A stretch of 64,000 bases of DNA from Candidatus Marinarcus aquaticus (GCF_004116335.1 NZ_PDKN01000002.1:124001-188000), one strand, 5' to 3'. Positions 45,975-55,793 are shown, counted from the first letter of the stretch. Notes: a model not told the origin generated them from the sequence alone. Made by a program: numbers and translations.

Positions 45975-47786
45975 TTAGCTAATTGTAGCTATTGTTTGAC
46001 CTTCTTCAACTGCTTCATTTGCTGAAACGGTGATTGATGCAATTTTACCAGCAACAGGTGCTTCAACATCAATTTCCATTTTCATCGCTTCTAAAATAGC
46101 AACAACTTGACCTTTTTCAACAGTGTCTCCCACTTTAACTAACAGTTTCCATACGTTTCCAGCAACCGTTGCAGGAACTTCTGCTCCTCCAGCACTTGGT
46201 GCAGCAGCTGGTGCAGTACTTGCAGCAGGTGTTACTTGAATATCCGCATTTCCTTCAGCAACAGTTACGTTAAATTTTTGTCCATCAACGACTACAGTGT
46301 AGTTTCCAGTAGCATTACTCATAGCTTTATCTTCTCCTAATTTACAATCTTTGTTATCTTCACATACCAAATCAGCTTCATCCACTTTTCTTACATTTAA
46401 AGGTCCATCCCCTTTTAAGAAGGTAATCCCTTTTTCATCACAAGCTGCTGCAATAAAGATGTTCTCTTCAGTTGCCTCAATACCTTCTTCTTTAAGTCTG
46501 TTTTCCCAGAATGCCATTGTTTTTCTTTCATCTCTGTCAGCAATGTCAAGAGGGTTCTCTTTAGTAGGTTCAAGTTTAAGTTTTTCACTTGCAAGTTTTA
46601 CGATTTCTGGATCTGGCTCAACGGGAGTTTTACCAAAATATCCAAGTACCATTTTCCCATAACCTGGTGCAATTTGTTTCCATGGACCAAACATAACGTT
46701 TGCATATGCTTGTTGCCAATAGAATTGAGATACAGGAGTTACAGAGGTACCAAAACCACCTCTCTCAACCACTTCTCTCATTGCTTTGATTACTTCTGGA
46801 AATTTATGTAAAGTGTTGTTGTCTCTCATCATTTGCGTGTTTGCAGTCAACGCACCACCTGGCATAGGTGAGAATGGGATAAGAGGTGAAACTTGAGTTG
46901 CCTCAGGTGGCATAAAGTAGTCTTTTAATTGGTCTCTTAAAACTTCTTCATACTTCAATACTTTTTCAATGTCTAAACCACCTAAGTCGTAGTTTTTACC
47001 TTTTACAGCATGCAACATTGTTAAAATATCTGGTTGTGATGTTCCTCCAGATACAGGACTTGCAGCTAGGTCAATACCATCTGCACCTGCTTCTAAAGCA
47101 GCTAAATAACACGCCACAGAAACACCTGCTGTTTCATGTGTGTGCAGTCTGATATGCATATCTTCACCCACAAGTTTTCGAGCCATTTGAATGGTCTCAT
47201 ATACTTTTTGAGGAGAAGATGTACCTGACGCATCTTTAAAACAGAGTGAATCAAAAGGTACACCACTGTCTAAAATTTGACGTAAAGTTTGCTCATAGAA
47301 AGGAACATCGTGTGCTCCTTCACATCCTGGAGGTAGATCCATAAGTGTTACTACCACTTCATGGTTTAAACCATACTTTTTAATACACTCAGCACTGTAC
47401 TCTAAATTTTGTACATCATTGAGTGCATCAAAGTTTCGAATAGTTGTCACACCATGTTTTGCAAACATTTTTGCATGCATGTCTACAAGTTCTCTTGAAC
47501 CCGTATCCAACATTACAGTGTTAATTCCTCTGGCTAATGTTTGAAGATTAGCTTCAGGTCCAACGATTTCTCTGAATCGATCCATCATTTCAAATGCATT
47601 TTCTCTTAAATAGAAGAAAAGTGATTGGAAACGTGCTCCACCTCCAAATTCGAAGTGAGTGATACCTGCTTCTTTTGCAGCTTCAACAGCTGGAAAGAAA
47701 TCATCCATAAGTACTCTACCACCAAAAACAGATTGAAATCCATCTCGGAAGGTGGTATCCATTACATCAATATATTTCTTTGACAT
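45975..47786 (-). CDS. oadA: Oxaloacetate decarboxylase alpha / pyruvate carboxylase B subunit
   Basis: A 603-residue protein: a carboxyltransferase TIM barrel (DTTFRDGFQS at residue 10, HTHETAG, metal ligands) and a C-terminal biotin domain with EAMKMEIDVEAP, whose lysine carries biotin. An Ala/Pro-rich linker lies before the biotin domain. The neighbours oadB and oadG favour the decarboxylase Na+ pump; with a separate PycA it might serve as pyruvate carboxylase instead. Confidence 0.93.
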   Translation of the reverse strand: MSKKYIDVMDTTFRDGFQSVFGGRVLMDDFFPAVEAAKEAGITHFEFGGGARFQSLFFYLRENAFEMMDRFREIVGPEANLQTLARGINTVMLDTGSRELVDMHAKMFAKHGVTTIRNFDALNDVQNLEYSAECIKKYGLNHEVVVTLMDLPPGCEGAHDVPFYEQTLRQILDSGVPFDSLCFKDASGTSSPQKVYETIQMARKLVGEDMHIRLHTHETAGVSVACYLAALEAGADGIDLAASPVSGGTSQPDILTMLHAVKGKNYDLGGLDIEKVLKYEEVLRDQLKDYFMPPEATQVSPLIPFSPMPGGALTANTQMMRDNNTLHKFPEVIKAMREVVERGGFGTSVTPVSQFYWQQAYANVMFGPWKQIAPGYGKMVLGYFGKTPVEPDPEIVKLASEKLKLEPTKENPLDIADRDERKTMAFWENRLKEEGIEATEENIFIAAACDEKGITFLKGDGPLNVRKVDEADLVCEDNKDCKLGEDKAMSNATGNYTVVVDGQKFNVTVAEGNADIQVTPAASTAPAAAPSAGGAEVPATVAGNVWKLLVKVGDTVEKGQVVAILEAMKMEIDVEAPVAGKIASITVSANEAVEEGQTIATIS

Positions 47787-47791
47787 TTACA

Positions 47792-48040
47792 TTAACCTTT
47801 TAGATTGTTGTGATGTTGAATAACTGCGGCGATAGCAGCTACTTTTTTTGCAGTTTCATCAGATGCGTGAGTTTGAGGTTGCACCTTTTTAGGGGGTTGT
47901 TTCTCTTTGACAGGGAAAAACTTGTTAATCAGCACTGCTTGTGCCTTTAACGCGTAAATCATGATGATAAGAAAGGCAAAGACGACGCCCATTCCCAACA
48001 TCATAAACTTTAAAGCCTCGACGACTAAATTTACTTCCAT
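47792..48040 (-). CDS. oadG: Oxaloacetate decarboxylase gamma subunit
   Basis: An 82-residue single-helix membrane protein (helix about 8-30: MLGMGVVFAFLIIMIYAL) with a Pro/Lys-rich tail ending in a histidine pair (IQHHNNLKG), which in OadG binds zinc and anchors alpha to beta. ATG 48040 follows GGAGAG; a GTG seven codons upstream lies before that RBS. It is the first gene of the operon, 5 bases before oadA. Confidence 0.85.
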   Translation of the reverse strand: MEVNLVVEALKFMMLGMGVVFAFLIIMIYALKAQAVLINKFFPVKEKQPPKKVQPQTHASDETAKKVAAIAAVIQHHNNLKG

Positions 48041-48314
48041 ATTACTCTCCGTGGTTACCACTGTAATTTGTAGGAAGCATTTTAATAAAAGTAACCTTTA
48101 GTAAAATTGATATAAAAGGTATTATTGAGTGAAATTTTGAAACTTTTGAAATTGTTGCAAAAAGTTAAAAAATCTTGTCCCCAATTCTGTAAATCATGTT
48201 GTCTATTTTATAAACCATTGACATAAAATAGTTGTTCATTTTTATAATTTTTGCGCTCATTTGTTATCCTTTTGGAAATAATATGACAAATTTTAATAAA
48301 AAATTTAAAAGTAC
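48041..48314. other. Divergent regulatory region between oadG and the S24 regulator
   Basis: With the promoter below, this gene-free stretch (48041-48360) is 320 bases. It holds the oad operon promoter region (no convincing -10), a 9-bp inverted repeat at 48203-48231, and a half-site-like TTGCAAAA near 48155. No open frame of note. Confidence 0.6.
48203..48231. promoter_or_regulatory. 9-bp inverted repeat, possible operator
   Basis: CTATTTTAT (48203-48211) and ATAAAATAG (48223-48231) with an 11-base spacer. The centre-to-centre distance is about two helical turns, as for a dimeric repressor. Which protein binds it is unknown. Confidence 0.4.
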
Positions 48315-48343
48315 TTGAAAAATATTGCAAAATGTAATATAAT
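48315..48343 (+). promoter_or_regulatory. Sigma-70 promoter of the S24 regulator
   Basis: TTGAAA (48315-48320), 17-base spacer, TATAAT (48338-48343); the AAAGGAG RBS follows. Confidence 0.75.
48322..48340. promoter_or_regulatory. Palindrome in the S24 promoter, likely autoregulatory operator
   Basis: ATATTGCA-AAA-TGTAATAT: 8-bp arms with one mismatch around a 3-base centre, lying between and over the -35/-10 elements. A bound dimer would block transcription. Binding by the S24 protein is an inference. Confidence 0.5.
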
Positions 48344-48360
48344 TATTTAAAGGAGTTTTT

Positions 48361-49017
48361 ATGTTAGTTGTAAGTGAAATTATTGAGCGATTAAAAGATG
48401 TTTTAAGTACAGATGGAAAAAAAGGAAAAGTTTTTGATAAAGATGTGGCTGAAGCACTTGGTCTTTCCCAAGTCAATTTTGCGACCATGAAAAACAGAAG
48501 TAAAATACCGTTTTCCAATGTTTTAGACTTCTGCGCATTGAAAAAAATCTCTATTAACTGGTTACTGTATAATCAAAATCCAAATTCATTGCTTGATTCA
48601 ACGGATAAGTACTGGATTAAGTACTATCCAAGTGTGAATGTCAGTGCGGGAGGAGGAGCCTATGAAGATGAAGACAGTTATGAACCTTTAGAGGTGCCAG
48701 CTTATTTTACAGCCATGCTAGGTGGTGAAAAAAATCTTAAGAATATTGAAGCGATTAATGTAGTAGGGGACTCTATGGAACCCACACTGAATTCAGATAA
48801 TATTATCTTTTTAGATTCGACCAAAAAAGATTTCTCAAAAGAGGGTATTTATGCCTTTACGACAGTTCATGGTCTGTTTGTAAAACGAATACAAAGAAGA
48901 ATAGATGGAAAGCTTGATATTATTTCAGATAACAGTGAGTACCCAAAACAAGTAGTTGCAACCAATGAGATACAAATATTAGGAAAAGTGATTGGTTCGT
49001 TTGGAAGTGTTTATTAA
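48361..49017 (+). CDS. LexA/CI-like regulator with S24 peptidase domain
   Basis: A 218-residue protein: an N-terminal helix-turn-helix (about 24-46, DVAEALGLSQVNFATMKNR), an Ala-Gly cleavage site in VSAGGG (96-97) and the self-cleaving serine/lysine pair S138 (GDSME) and K175 (VKRIQ). Such proteins cut themselves after DNA damage or other stress. Neighbours are housekeeping genes, so it is not part of a prophage. LexA proper is missing in this phylum; the regulon is unknown. Confidence 0.85.
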   Translation: MLVVSEIIERLKDVLSTDGKKGKVFDKDVAEALGLSQVNFATMKNRSKIPFSNVLDFCALKKISINWLLYNQNPNSLLDSTDKYWIKYYPSVNVSAGGGAYEDEDSYEPLEVPAYFTAMLGGEKNLKNIEAINVVGDSMEPTLNSDNIIFLDSTKKDFSKEGIYAFTTVHGLFVKRIQRRIDGKLDIISDNSEYPKQVVATNEIQILGKVIGSFGSVY

Positions 49018-50003
49018 AGAAGCGGTTGTGTGGAGTTGTTATTTGAAAAAAGCAACTCTACATGCTTTTTTTGAAACCCTACAATATAAGCTGCGTTGAA
49101 ACTGTTGTATTGCAGTGTTTTATAAATCTCATCAAGTTCTTGTACAACAAAATTTGTAATGCCATCAATGGTCATTTCTTCTTTTGAAATAAGAATGGTT
49201 TTTGCATACTTATACTTCTCTTTTATATAATATATCTCTTTATGCAGTTGTGATTCATCTTCTTGAACTAAGATGAATTTATCACTTCGTCCATACTCTG
49301 TCATATTAAAATATTTATCAATAAAAATAGGTTTAAAGAGTTCAAATTTTTTGAGTCGATTTAAATCTACACTTTTATTAAAAAAGTAGTAGACCTTTAA
49401 AAATTCATTGAGATAAAGGCTTGAGATTCTTAATTTTGAAAAGAAGTCATTCAGATAACTGAATGATGTCTCAAACAGTGAGTGTTCAATAAGGTTATTA
49501 ATCACAAAGTTTCTGTCATTGAAATTTTCATTTTTAGGATAAATGGCATCTAAGAGTGTTTGGTCCATACAAAATAGAGTGTCATGATTTTCAAGTATAT
49601 TTAAAAGTTTAATGTTTTGTGAAACATTGTTTGAAATAAACTTGATATGATTATGGTGTGATGTTTTAAAGAGTTTGAGCATTTCATAACTGATTTGATT
49701 ACTGTAAAATGCTTGTAGTTCAAATTGACTCAGAACATAACGTATGTATCGAATAATGGCTTTGTTTAAATCATCCACTTTTATCCATGCAACTTCATTG
49801 TCCAATACTTTGTGGTCGTTCTCTACCACTATTGCAAAAGCACCATTTTTAAGTGCCGTTGGAATGTCTTCAGGGCAAAGTGCAAAAAAAAGATCTCCTT
49901 CACTTACTTTTTGAGCACGACTTTTGATGTTGTAAACAGAAGTGATGGCAGGAGAGTTGAGCAACTCTCCTTGTATAATGTCTGTAAGTGATGAAATTTG
50001 CAC
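49014..50003 (-). CDS. Mur ligase-like protein without ATP-binding site
   Basis: A 329-residue soluble protein. Residues 25-62 (SRAQKVSEGDLFFAL, then ALKNGAFAIVVEND) match the N-terminal domain of MurE/MurF (SRKVKKGDLFFAL, GAxAIVVE). Where the central domain should carry the GTNGKT P-loop, the sequence reads FYSNQISYEML, and no later Mur motif is evident. It is thus a structural relative with no ligase activity, or a new function. It begins 2 bases after metG ends and overlaps the S24 gene's end by 4 bases. Confidence 0.7.
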   Translation of the reverse strand: MQISSLTDIIQGELLNSPAITSVYNIKSRAQKVSEGDLFFALCPEDIPTALKNGAFAIVVENDHKVLDNEVAWIKVDDLNKAIIRYIRYVLSQFELQAFYSNQISYEMLKLFKTSHHNHIKFISNNVSQNIKLLNILENHDTLFCMDQTLLDAIYPKNENFNDRNFVINNLIEHSLFETSFSYLNDFFSKLRISSLYLNEFLKVYYFFNKSVDLNRLKKFELFKPIFIDKYFNMTEYGRSDKFILVQEDESQLHKEIYYIKEKYKYAKTILISKEEMTIDGITNFVVQELDEIYKTLQYNSFNAAYIVGFQKKHVELLFSNNNSTQPLL

Positions 50004-50004
50004 G

Positions 50005-51969
50005 TTAGCTTATTTTTGTACCAATAGTTTTTGGTTTTTCAGGTCGAATAAGGTTTAACCCATTTTCATCTTTGGCTGCTAGAAGCATTCCTTCACTGAG
50101 CATTCCCATAAGTTTAGCTGGTTTTAGGTTTGCAACCACACATGCTTGTGTTCCTATTAACTCTTGGGCAGTATAGAACTCTTTAATTCCTGCAAGGATT
50201 TGTCGATTTTTCCCTTCACCTAAATCAACTTGTAACTTTAATAGTTTTTTAGATTTAGGTACTTCTTCAGCCTCTACAATCGTTCCAATTTTTAAAGATG
50301 TTTCAAAGAACTTGTCAATGGTAATAAGGTTGTCTTCATCTTTTTTTTCTTCTTTTTGAGTTTTTTTCTCTTTGGCTTCAAGTTCTGTTTGGTTTTGCGT
50401 TACATCTGCTGGTGCTGCTTGTTGCAGTAACATCTCTTCAATTCGTGGAAAGAGTTGTTCAATTTTTGTGATGGTTGTTGATTGAACTAAGTTTTTATTG
50501 ACAATCAAGTTGGTATAACTTGTTGTATCAATCGCAATACCTAAACATTTTGCTACTTCTTTGATCTTTTCTGGCATGACTGAATCTAAAAGTAGAGCAA
50601 CTTTAGCAACAATGTTGGTAATAAGTGCTACCAATGCCATTGCTTCATCCTCTTTACCCTCTTTCATTTTTGCCCAAGGTTCATAATCTCCAATGGCTTT
50701 GTTCGCAATGGTTAACACTTTCCAAATTTCTTCTAAGTATCGGTTGAGTTGCATGTTATAGATGTACTCTTCTACATTACCTAAAATGGCGTTGACTTCA
50801 TCCAACTCTTTTTGATGATATTTTGCCACATCTTTTGATGTGATTTTAAAATCAAAATATTTTCCACTCATTCCCATGATTCTGTTTAGAAGGTTTCCTA
50901 AATCATTTCCTAAATCAGAGTTGATTCTGTCCATTAAAGCTTTTTGTGAGAAGTCTCCATCTTGTCCAAAAGGTACCTCTCTTAACATGAAGTATCGAAA
51001 TGCATCTAATCCATATGCATCTGCTACTTCTTTTGGATTAACGACATTTCCTTTTGATTTTGACATCTTTTCACCATCTCGTGTCCACCAACCATGAGCT
51101 GCAATATGTTTTGGCAAAGGTAAATCCAAACTCATTAAAAACGCTGGCCAATAAATTGAGTGGAAACGTAAAATATCTTTTCCTACTAAATGAATGCTTG
51201 CAGGCCATCGGTGCATGTTCTCTTCTGTTGTTCCATATCCCAATGCAGTGATATAGTTCATCAAAGCATCCAACCACACGTACATAACATGTTTTGGTTC
51301 ATTGACCGATTCAGGTAGTTTTACACCCCAGTCAAAAGAGGTTCGTGAGATGGATAAATCTTTAAGTCCACCTTTTACAAAGTTGATGATTTCATTTTTT
51401 TTAGCTCGTGGTAAAATACAATCTTCATTCTCTTCATACCATTTAATTAAAGCATCTTCATATTTTGAGAGTTTAAAGAAAAAGCTCTCTTCTTTTACAA
51501 TATGAGTAGGCTTTCCACAATCAGGACAGAATTCACCATCAATGAGCTGTTTTTCTGTAAAGAAGGTTTCACACGATACGCAATAGTATCCCTCGTAATC
51601 TCCTTTATAGATATCCCCTTTGGCATACATTTTTTCAAACGCTTTTTGAACACCTGTTTTATGCTCTTCATCTGTTGTTCGAATGAATTTATCATATGAG
51701 ATATCAAAGTCATCCCACAGGGCTTTGAATTTCCCACTGACTTCATCTGCGTACTCTTTAGGAGTTTTTCCTCTGGCTTCTGCACTTTGAGCAATCTTTT
51801 GACCGTGTTCATCCGTTCCTGTTAATAAAAACGTGTTGGCACCTGTTAATCTTGAATATCTTGCTAACATATCTGCAATGATGGTTGTATACGCATGCCC
51901 AATATGAGCAACATCATTCACATAATAAATTGGAGTAGTTATATAGACATTCTTGCAAGCATTTTCCAT
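50005..51969 (-). CDS. metG: Methionyl-tRNA synthetase
   Basis: A 654-residue class I synthetase. HIGH motif in VAHIGHAYT, zinc knuckle CVSCETFF/CPDCGKP, KMSKSKGN, anticodon domain, a Lys/Glu linker, and a C-terminal EMAP-II-like tRNA-binding domain (about 550-654). Head of the metG-Mur-like pair. Confidence 0.97.
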   Translation of the reverse strand: MENACKNVYITTPIYYVNDVAHIGHAYTTIIADMLARYSRLTGANTFLLTGTDEHGQKIAQSAEARGKTPKEYADEVSGKFKALWDDFDISYDKFIRTTDEEHKTGVQKAFEKMYAKGDIYKGDYEGYYCVSCETFFTEKQLIDGEFCPDCGKPTHIVKEESFFFKLSKYEDALIKWYEENEDCILPRAKKNEIINFVKGGLKDLSISRTSFDWGVKLPESVNEPKHVMYVWLDALMNYITALGYGTTEENMHRWPASIHLVGKDILRFHSIYWPAFLMSLDLPLPKHIAAHGWWTRDGEKMSKSKGNVVNPKEVADAYGLDAFRYFMLREVPFGQDGDFSQKALMDRINSDLGNDLGNLLNRIMGMSGKYFDFKITSKDVAKYHQKELDEVNAILGNVEEYIYNMQLNRYLEEIWKVLTIANKAIGDYEPWAKMKEGKEDEAMALVALITNIVAKVALLLDSVMPEKIKEVAKCLGIAIDTTSYTNLIVNKNLVQSTTITKIEQLFPRIEEMLLQQAAPADVTQNQTELEAKEKKTQKEEKKDEDNLITIDKFFETSLKIGTIVEAEEVPKSKKLLKLQVDLGEGKNRQILAGIKEFYTAQELIGTQACVVANLKPAKLMGMLSEGMLLAAKDENGLNLIRPEKPKTIGTKIS

Positions 51970-51982
51970 TGTTTACCTTTAA

Positions 51983-52189
51983 TTAAAATTCAAAGCCACC
52001 GCCAGAACCTTTGTTCATAGATTCATAGACGGCAACCACATACTGTTTTCTTTTTTCGCAATCAAAAAATTCACTGCAAGTTTCACAACCGGGTAAATTT
52101 TTTGATGTTTGACACTCTTTAAGGAGTTTCAACTCGTTCTCGAGTTTAAGTTCCCACTCATCAATCTCAATGACTTCACTATTTTTCAT
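51983..52189 (-). CDS. Small cysteine-rich protein conserved next to metG
   Basis: A 68-residue acidic protein with four cysteines (C26, C35, C38, C44; CETC plus flanking Cys) suited to metal binding, and a Gly-rich end. C. jejuni has a small gene at the same place between metG and fbp, as I recall. It overlaps fbp by 11 bases. Function unknown. Confidence 0.75.
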   Translation of the reverse strand: MKNSEVIEIDEWELKLENELKLLKECQTSKNLPGCETCSEFFDCEKRKQYVVAVYESMNKGSGGGFEF

Positions 52190-53024
52190 TGGCTTTATAG
52201 ACTTCTTTTACTCGGTTAATCTCTTCGTTTGAACCAAAAAAACAAGGTGATGTATCATGAATGTGCGTTGTAGCAATATTAAGTACACGATCAAAGCCAT
52301 CAATGGCTTGTCCACCTGCTTTTTCAAATACAAAGGCAAAAGGAAAGACCTCAAAGAGTTGTCGAAGTTTCCCTTTAGGACGATCTGTTGTCCCTGGATA
52401 AGAGAAAAGTCCGCCTCCTTTTAACAGAATTTGGTGCAAGTCTGGAACCATTCCTCCAGAGTATCGTAAGCGATATCCATCATTGAAAATATCATCAATG
52501 AGTTGTTTATGGTAGGGTGCCCAACAATTTTGTGTTGAACCCGGTGCATTGAGTTTTCCTTTTTCATTCAGTTTTATATTTTGGATGAATTTAAACTCTC
52601 CATTTAAAAGTCGATACATTTTAACGTCTGTTTGTGCGACAACCATCTCTACTCTTGGTCCAAACACTACATAAACTGAAGCAATCAAATTTTTACCAGT
52701 AAATTCGTCTTCATAAATTCCAAAGATTGAACCCACCGATAAATTCACATCTACAAGTGATGAACCATCTAATGGATCATATGCAATTAAGTATTGACCA
52801 TCTTGGTGTAAAGGCACAACGGCTTCTTGCTCTTCAGATACGATTTGTTTGATACTTGGAACTTTTGAAAAAATGGATTCAATGATTTTATCGCTTTGAA
52901 TATCCAGTTTAAGTTGAGTATCACCTGTTGAGTTTTCAAGCTCACTCTTTCCCGTATCTCCGGTTTCAATGAGGTGTTTTATCTCTATGGCACTTTGTTT
53001 AATGGCTTCAAAAATCTCTATCAT
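52179..53024 (-). CDS. fbp: Fructose-1,6-bisphosphatase class I
   Basis: A 281-residue gluconeogenic phosphatase. Metal site YDPLDGSSL (near residue 90), substrate loop [20 protein letters not shown] and [10 protein letters not shown] are present. ATG 53024 overlaps the mobB stop as ATGA; a longer frame to 53054 lies inside mobB. Consistent with PckA in a gluconeogenic cell. Confidence 0.95.
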   Translation of the reverse strand: MIEIFEAIKQSAIEIKHLIETGDTGKSELENSTGDTQLKLDIQSDKIIESIFSKVPSIKQIVSEEQEAVVPLHQDGQYLIAYDPLDGSSLVDVNLSVGSIFGIYEDEFTGKNLIASVYVVFGPRVEMVVAQTDVKMYRLLNGEFKFIQNIKLNEKGKLNAPGSTQNCWAPYHKQLIDDIFNDGYRLRYSGGMVPDLHQILLKGGGLFSYPGTTDRPKGKLRQLFEVFPFAFVFEKAGGQAIDGFDRVLNIATTHIHDTSPCFFGSNEEINRVKEVYKANEK

Positions 53025-53539
53025 TTTACTCTCTTTGCATTGTTTTCTATCCATTCAATCACTTCTTCAGGATTGTTTAAATCCAGTTGAGTAATCGTTG
53101 ATGGAATATCTTCTTTATTGATGCTTTCATCACAAGCGATGGCATCAGTGACTTCAAAATAGGTTTCATCTAAACTGTTTCTAAAAACGGAGACTCGTGG
53201 AAGAGGCAAGGTTTTTAACCCTTCAACCAGCAGATAATCAAACTCTTTAAACAGTTCAATGAGCTCTTCAATGGTGGATGTGGATTGTTTAAACAGTGTG
53301 GTTCGTGTAGGGCTGACAACAGCTACATTGGCACCTGTTTGAGAGAATTTATGTGAATCTTTTCCCTCTTTATCAAAGAGTGCTTTATCTTTAGGGTCGT
53401 GTTTCACAATACAGACTTTATATCCTCTGTCTTGTAAAATATTGGAGACTTTCACAACCAAAGTTGTTTTTCCACTGTTGGAAGGCCCACTAAAAGCAAC
53501 GGCAAGTTGTTTGTATGTTGTCTGTACATCTTTATTCAT
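53021..53539 (-). CDS. mobB: Molybdopterin-guanine dinucleotide biosynthesis protein B
   Basis: A 172-residue GTP-binding adaptor for MobA in bis-MGD synthesis. P-loop [11 protein letters not shown] (residues 14-24), KHDPKDK and the [10 protein letters not shown] motif are seen. Coupled with fbp by overlap; no functional link is known. Confidence 0.93.
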   Translation of the reverse strand: MNKDVQTTYKQLAVAFSGPSNSGKTTLVVKVSNILQDRGYKVCIVKHDPKDKALFDKEGKDSHKFSQTGANVAVVSPTRTTLFKQSTSTIEELIELFKEFDYLLVEGLKTLPLPRVSVFRNSLDETYFEVTDAIACDESINKEDIPSTITQLDLNNPEEVIEWIENNAKRVK

Positions 53540-53616
53540 AGGGGGATTTTACCTAAATGATGGTTAAAGTATCTTTAGTGTACAATACGTGACTTATTAA
53601 TTGTTAAAGGGCTTGA

Positions 53617-54189
53617 ATGAAAAAAACTTTTTTTCTTTTTACTTTGGTTATCTCATTTATATTTACAGGTTGCACTGAACATTTAGCAACACGATATTTT
53701 GACAAAAGTTCCCTTTATTCAAGTGCATTACAATACACAAAAAAAGCCGATATTGTGTATGAAGATGAAGTAAAAGTTATGATGAATGTAACGTATTTGA
53801 ACGCTGTCAATAAGATGTGGGACGATGAGTTTGAAAATTTTATCATTGGTATTTACATTGTTGATAATACGAAACAAGAGATTGATAACTCTTTAGAAGA
53901 TTTAAGTTTTTTCTTGTCTTTAAATGGTCGTAACTATGTCTCTCTTGAAAAGTTGACACCTGAACATGTGATGTATAATAACCTTCCATTGATGAATCAA
54001 TGGGCGAGTTATTATGTGGTGAAGTTTGACCAAGATGAAAACGATAAAGGAACACTCAAAGCCAACTATTATGATACTTCTGATTTTAATAACTCTGAAG
54101 AAATTAAGTTTACCAATAACGATATCTTAACATTGAAGCTCAATCACACTACTTATGGTGAGACTTCTTTATCGTTTGAATTAAGGTAG
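53617..54189 (+). CDS. Lipoprotein of unknown function
   Basis: A 190-residue lipoprotein, lipobox FTGC (Cys19). The mature part is mostly beta-strand with no recognised domain. It is flanked by mobB and slt as in C. jejuni, where a lipoprotein gene also sits at this place. Its last 41 bases overlap the convergent slt. Confidence 0.8.
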   Translation: MKKTFFLFTLVISFIFTGCTEHLATRYFDKSSLYSSALQYTKKADIVYEDEVKVMMNVTYLNAVNKMWDDEFENFIIGIYIVDNTKQEIDNSLEDLSFFLSLNGRNYVSLEKLTPEHVMYNNLPLMNQWASYYVVKFDQDENDKGTLKANYYDTSDFNNSEEIKFTNNDILTLKLNHTTYGETSLSFELR

Positions 54190-55777
54190 AAAACACCGTT
54201 TTATTTTTGGGATTGAGATGGTTATAGTAGATAAAATAGTTTGCTAAAACTTTCTTCCCATATTTTCTGCTCTCATCAACTGGAACCAACTCCATGCTTA
54301 AATAAGGTTCATACTCTTTTTTGTCCAAATCAAAAATATCTGTTTTAAGCATTTGTTGTGTAAACCCAATACCTCCATTATAGGCATAGGCAATAAAAAG
54401 TGGGTGAGAGAGATGTTCTTCTAAATAGTTCAGATGTTCATTGGCGTATGTGATACTGATTTTAGGATTAAGTTGTGCGTAGATGTTGAACGATTCTTTG
54501 CTTTTTTGCGAGAGATGTTTGGCTAAAAAAGGCATGATTTGCATCACTCCCAGTGCATATGAAGGGGAAATGGCACTTGCTATTAAGTGGCTTTCCTGTT
54601 TGGCTAATGCATAAATAAGCGCTTTGCGTTGAGTGGATTGTTCTTTTAAGAAGCTTTCATATGGCGTAATAAAATAGTGTTTCTGATACTTATTGTATTT
54701 TTCATAAATATAGGCCAAATTGGGTTTTGAATACTCTTGCGTAAAGAGATGTTCGTATTTTTTAATATCATAATTTGTTGTCAGTTCATTTTTTATTTTT
54801 TGCCATAAAAATGGATTGGTGACATCAAAACTGCTTTTTTCATCAAGTTGCTTAATATCATACTCTATATTTGTAAAGACTTCTTTGAATTGCTCTTTTG
54901 CAAAGAGGGTATAGATATTAATATCGTTGCTCTTATTGAGTGTTTCAAGATAGGATTTATCTTTGGTTGTTTGATAGAGCCAAAAATTGATTTTGTCTTT
55001 TTCAAATCGTAAATAATTCTTTTGTGATGCCGCTTTAAAATAATTGATTGCCAATTCATTGTGGTTGTGTCTTAACGCATTGATGCCCAAATAAAAGAGT
55101 GAATCGGAGGTTAATATATCTGCTTTAAACTCTTTTAAAAGTGATGTTTGCAAATTGGATAACTCAAGGTTGGTTACTATAATTTTAATGGTTTGATTAA
55201 ATTTTGTATCTATTTGCAACTGTTCAAGTCTGTTTTTAGGAAGTTTATAGTTAAAATAGTGTTTTATATAGGCTGCACCCACTTGATTAAAAACATCGAA
55301 AAAGCCTTCATTGTGGCTTGCAATGAGTTTTGTAAAAGGAAGTGGAGAATTTAAAATTAACAGTGTGGCGGCTTTTTGGGGATATTTTTCTTTTAATTTT
55401 TCATAGAGCTCTTTTTTTTGTATGTAAGTCAAAGTAGTCATTTCATAGGTCGACAGACCAGCAGCAATACAATCGGCATTCGTTTGAATGAGTTCTTTTG
55501 TGGACGCTTGTAGACACTGTACTACAGCATAAGTCTCGTCATGTTGCAATTTTTTTGCATAAGCAAAGAAAAGCTTATAGTTCATGTTATGAATCAACTC
55601 TAATGCTTCAATGGCTTGTGTAGGAGTGATTTCTTGGTTGAGAAACTGTAAGATATAAAAATCTCTGGCAAATGATTTGGGTTGCTCTTGAAGCCAAGCC
55701 AGATTGATTTGTGAACTGTAAAGGTTTGAAAGCAAAAGTGTAAGCATGAAAAGCTTACTAAGCAGAGAACTTTTCAT
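54149..55777 (-). CDS. slt: Soluble lytic transglycosylase Slt
   Basis: A 542-residue periplasmic enzyme: signal peptide (to about 22), a long alpha-helical ring domain, then an SLT domain with catalytic Glu in AKQESH and ALGVMQIMP, AYNGG. ATG 55777 gives a proper signal peptide; the frame is open to 55810 but would add charged residues inside yggT. Cuts glycan strands exolytically. Confidence 0.92.
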   Translation of the reverse strand: MKSSLLSKLFMLTLLLSNLYSSQINLAWLQEQPKSFARDFYILQFLNQEITPTQAIEALELIHNMNYKLFFAYAKKLQHDETYAVVQCLQASTKELIQTNADCIAAGLSTYEMTTLTYIQKKELYEKLKEKYPQKAATLLILNSPLPFTKLIASHNEGFFDVFNQVGAAYIKHYFNYKLPKNRLEQLQIDTKFNQTIKIIVTNLELSNLQTSLLKEFKADILTSDSLFYLGINALRHNHNELAINYFKAASQKNYLRFEKDKINFWLYQTTKDKSYLETLNKSNDINIYTLFAKEQFKEVFTNIEYDIKQLDEKSSFDVTNPFLWQKIKNELTTNYDIKKYEHLFTQEYSKPNLAYIYEKYNKYQKHYFITPYESFLKEQSTQRKALIYALAKQESHLIASAISPSYALGVMQIMPFLAKHLSQKSKESFNIYAQLNPKISITYANEHLNYLEEHLSHPLFIAYAYNGGIGFTQQMLKTDIFDLDKKEYEPYLSMELVPVDESRKYGKKVLANYFIYYNHLNPKNKTVFSTLIQTIKKSHHK

Positions 55778-55793
55778 CTTACACTCTTTATAT

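Noticed and set aside
48361-49017. S24/CI-like repressor as evidence of a prophage
   Set aside because: No integrase, structural phage genes or attachment sites nearby; flanks are oadG and metG-region housekeeping genes.
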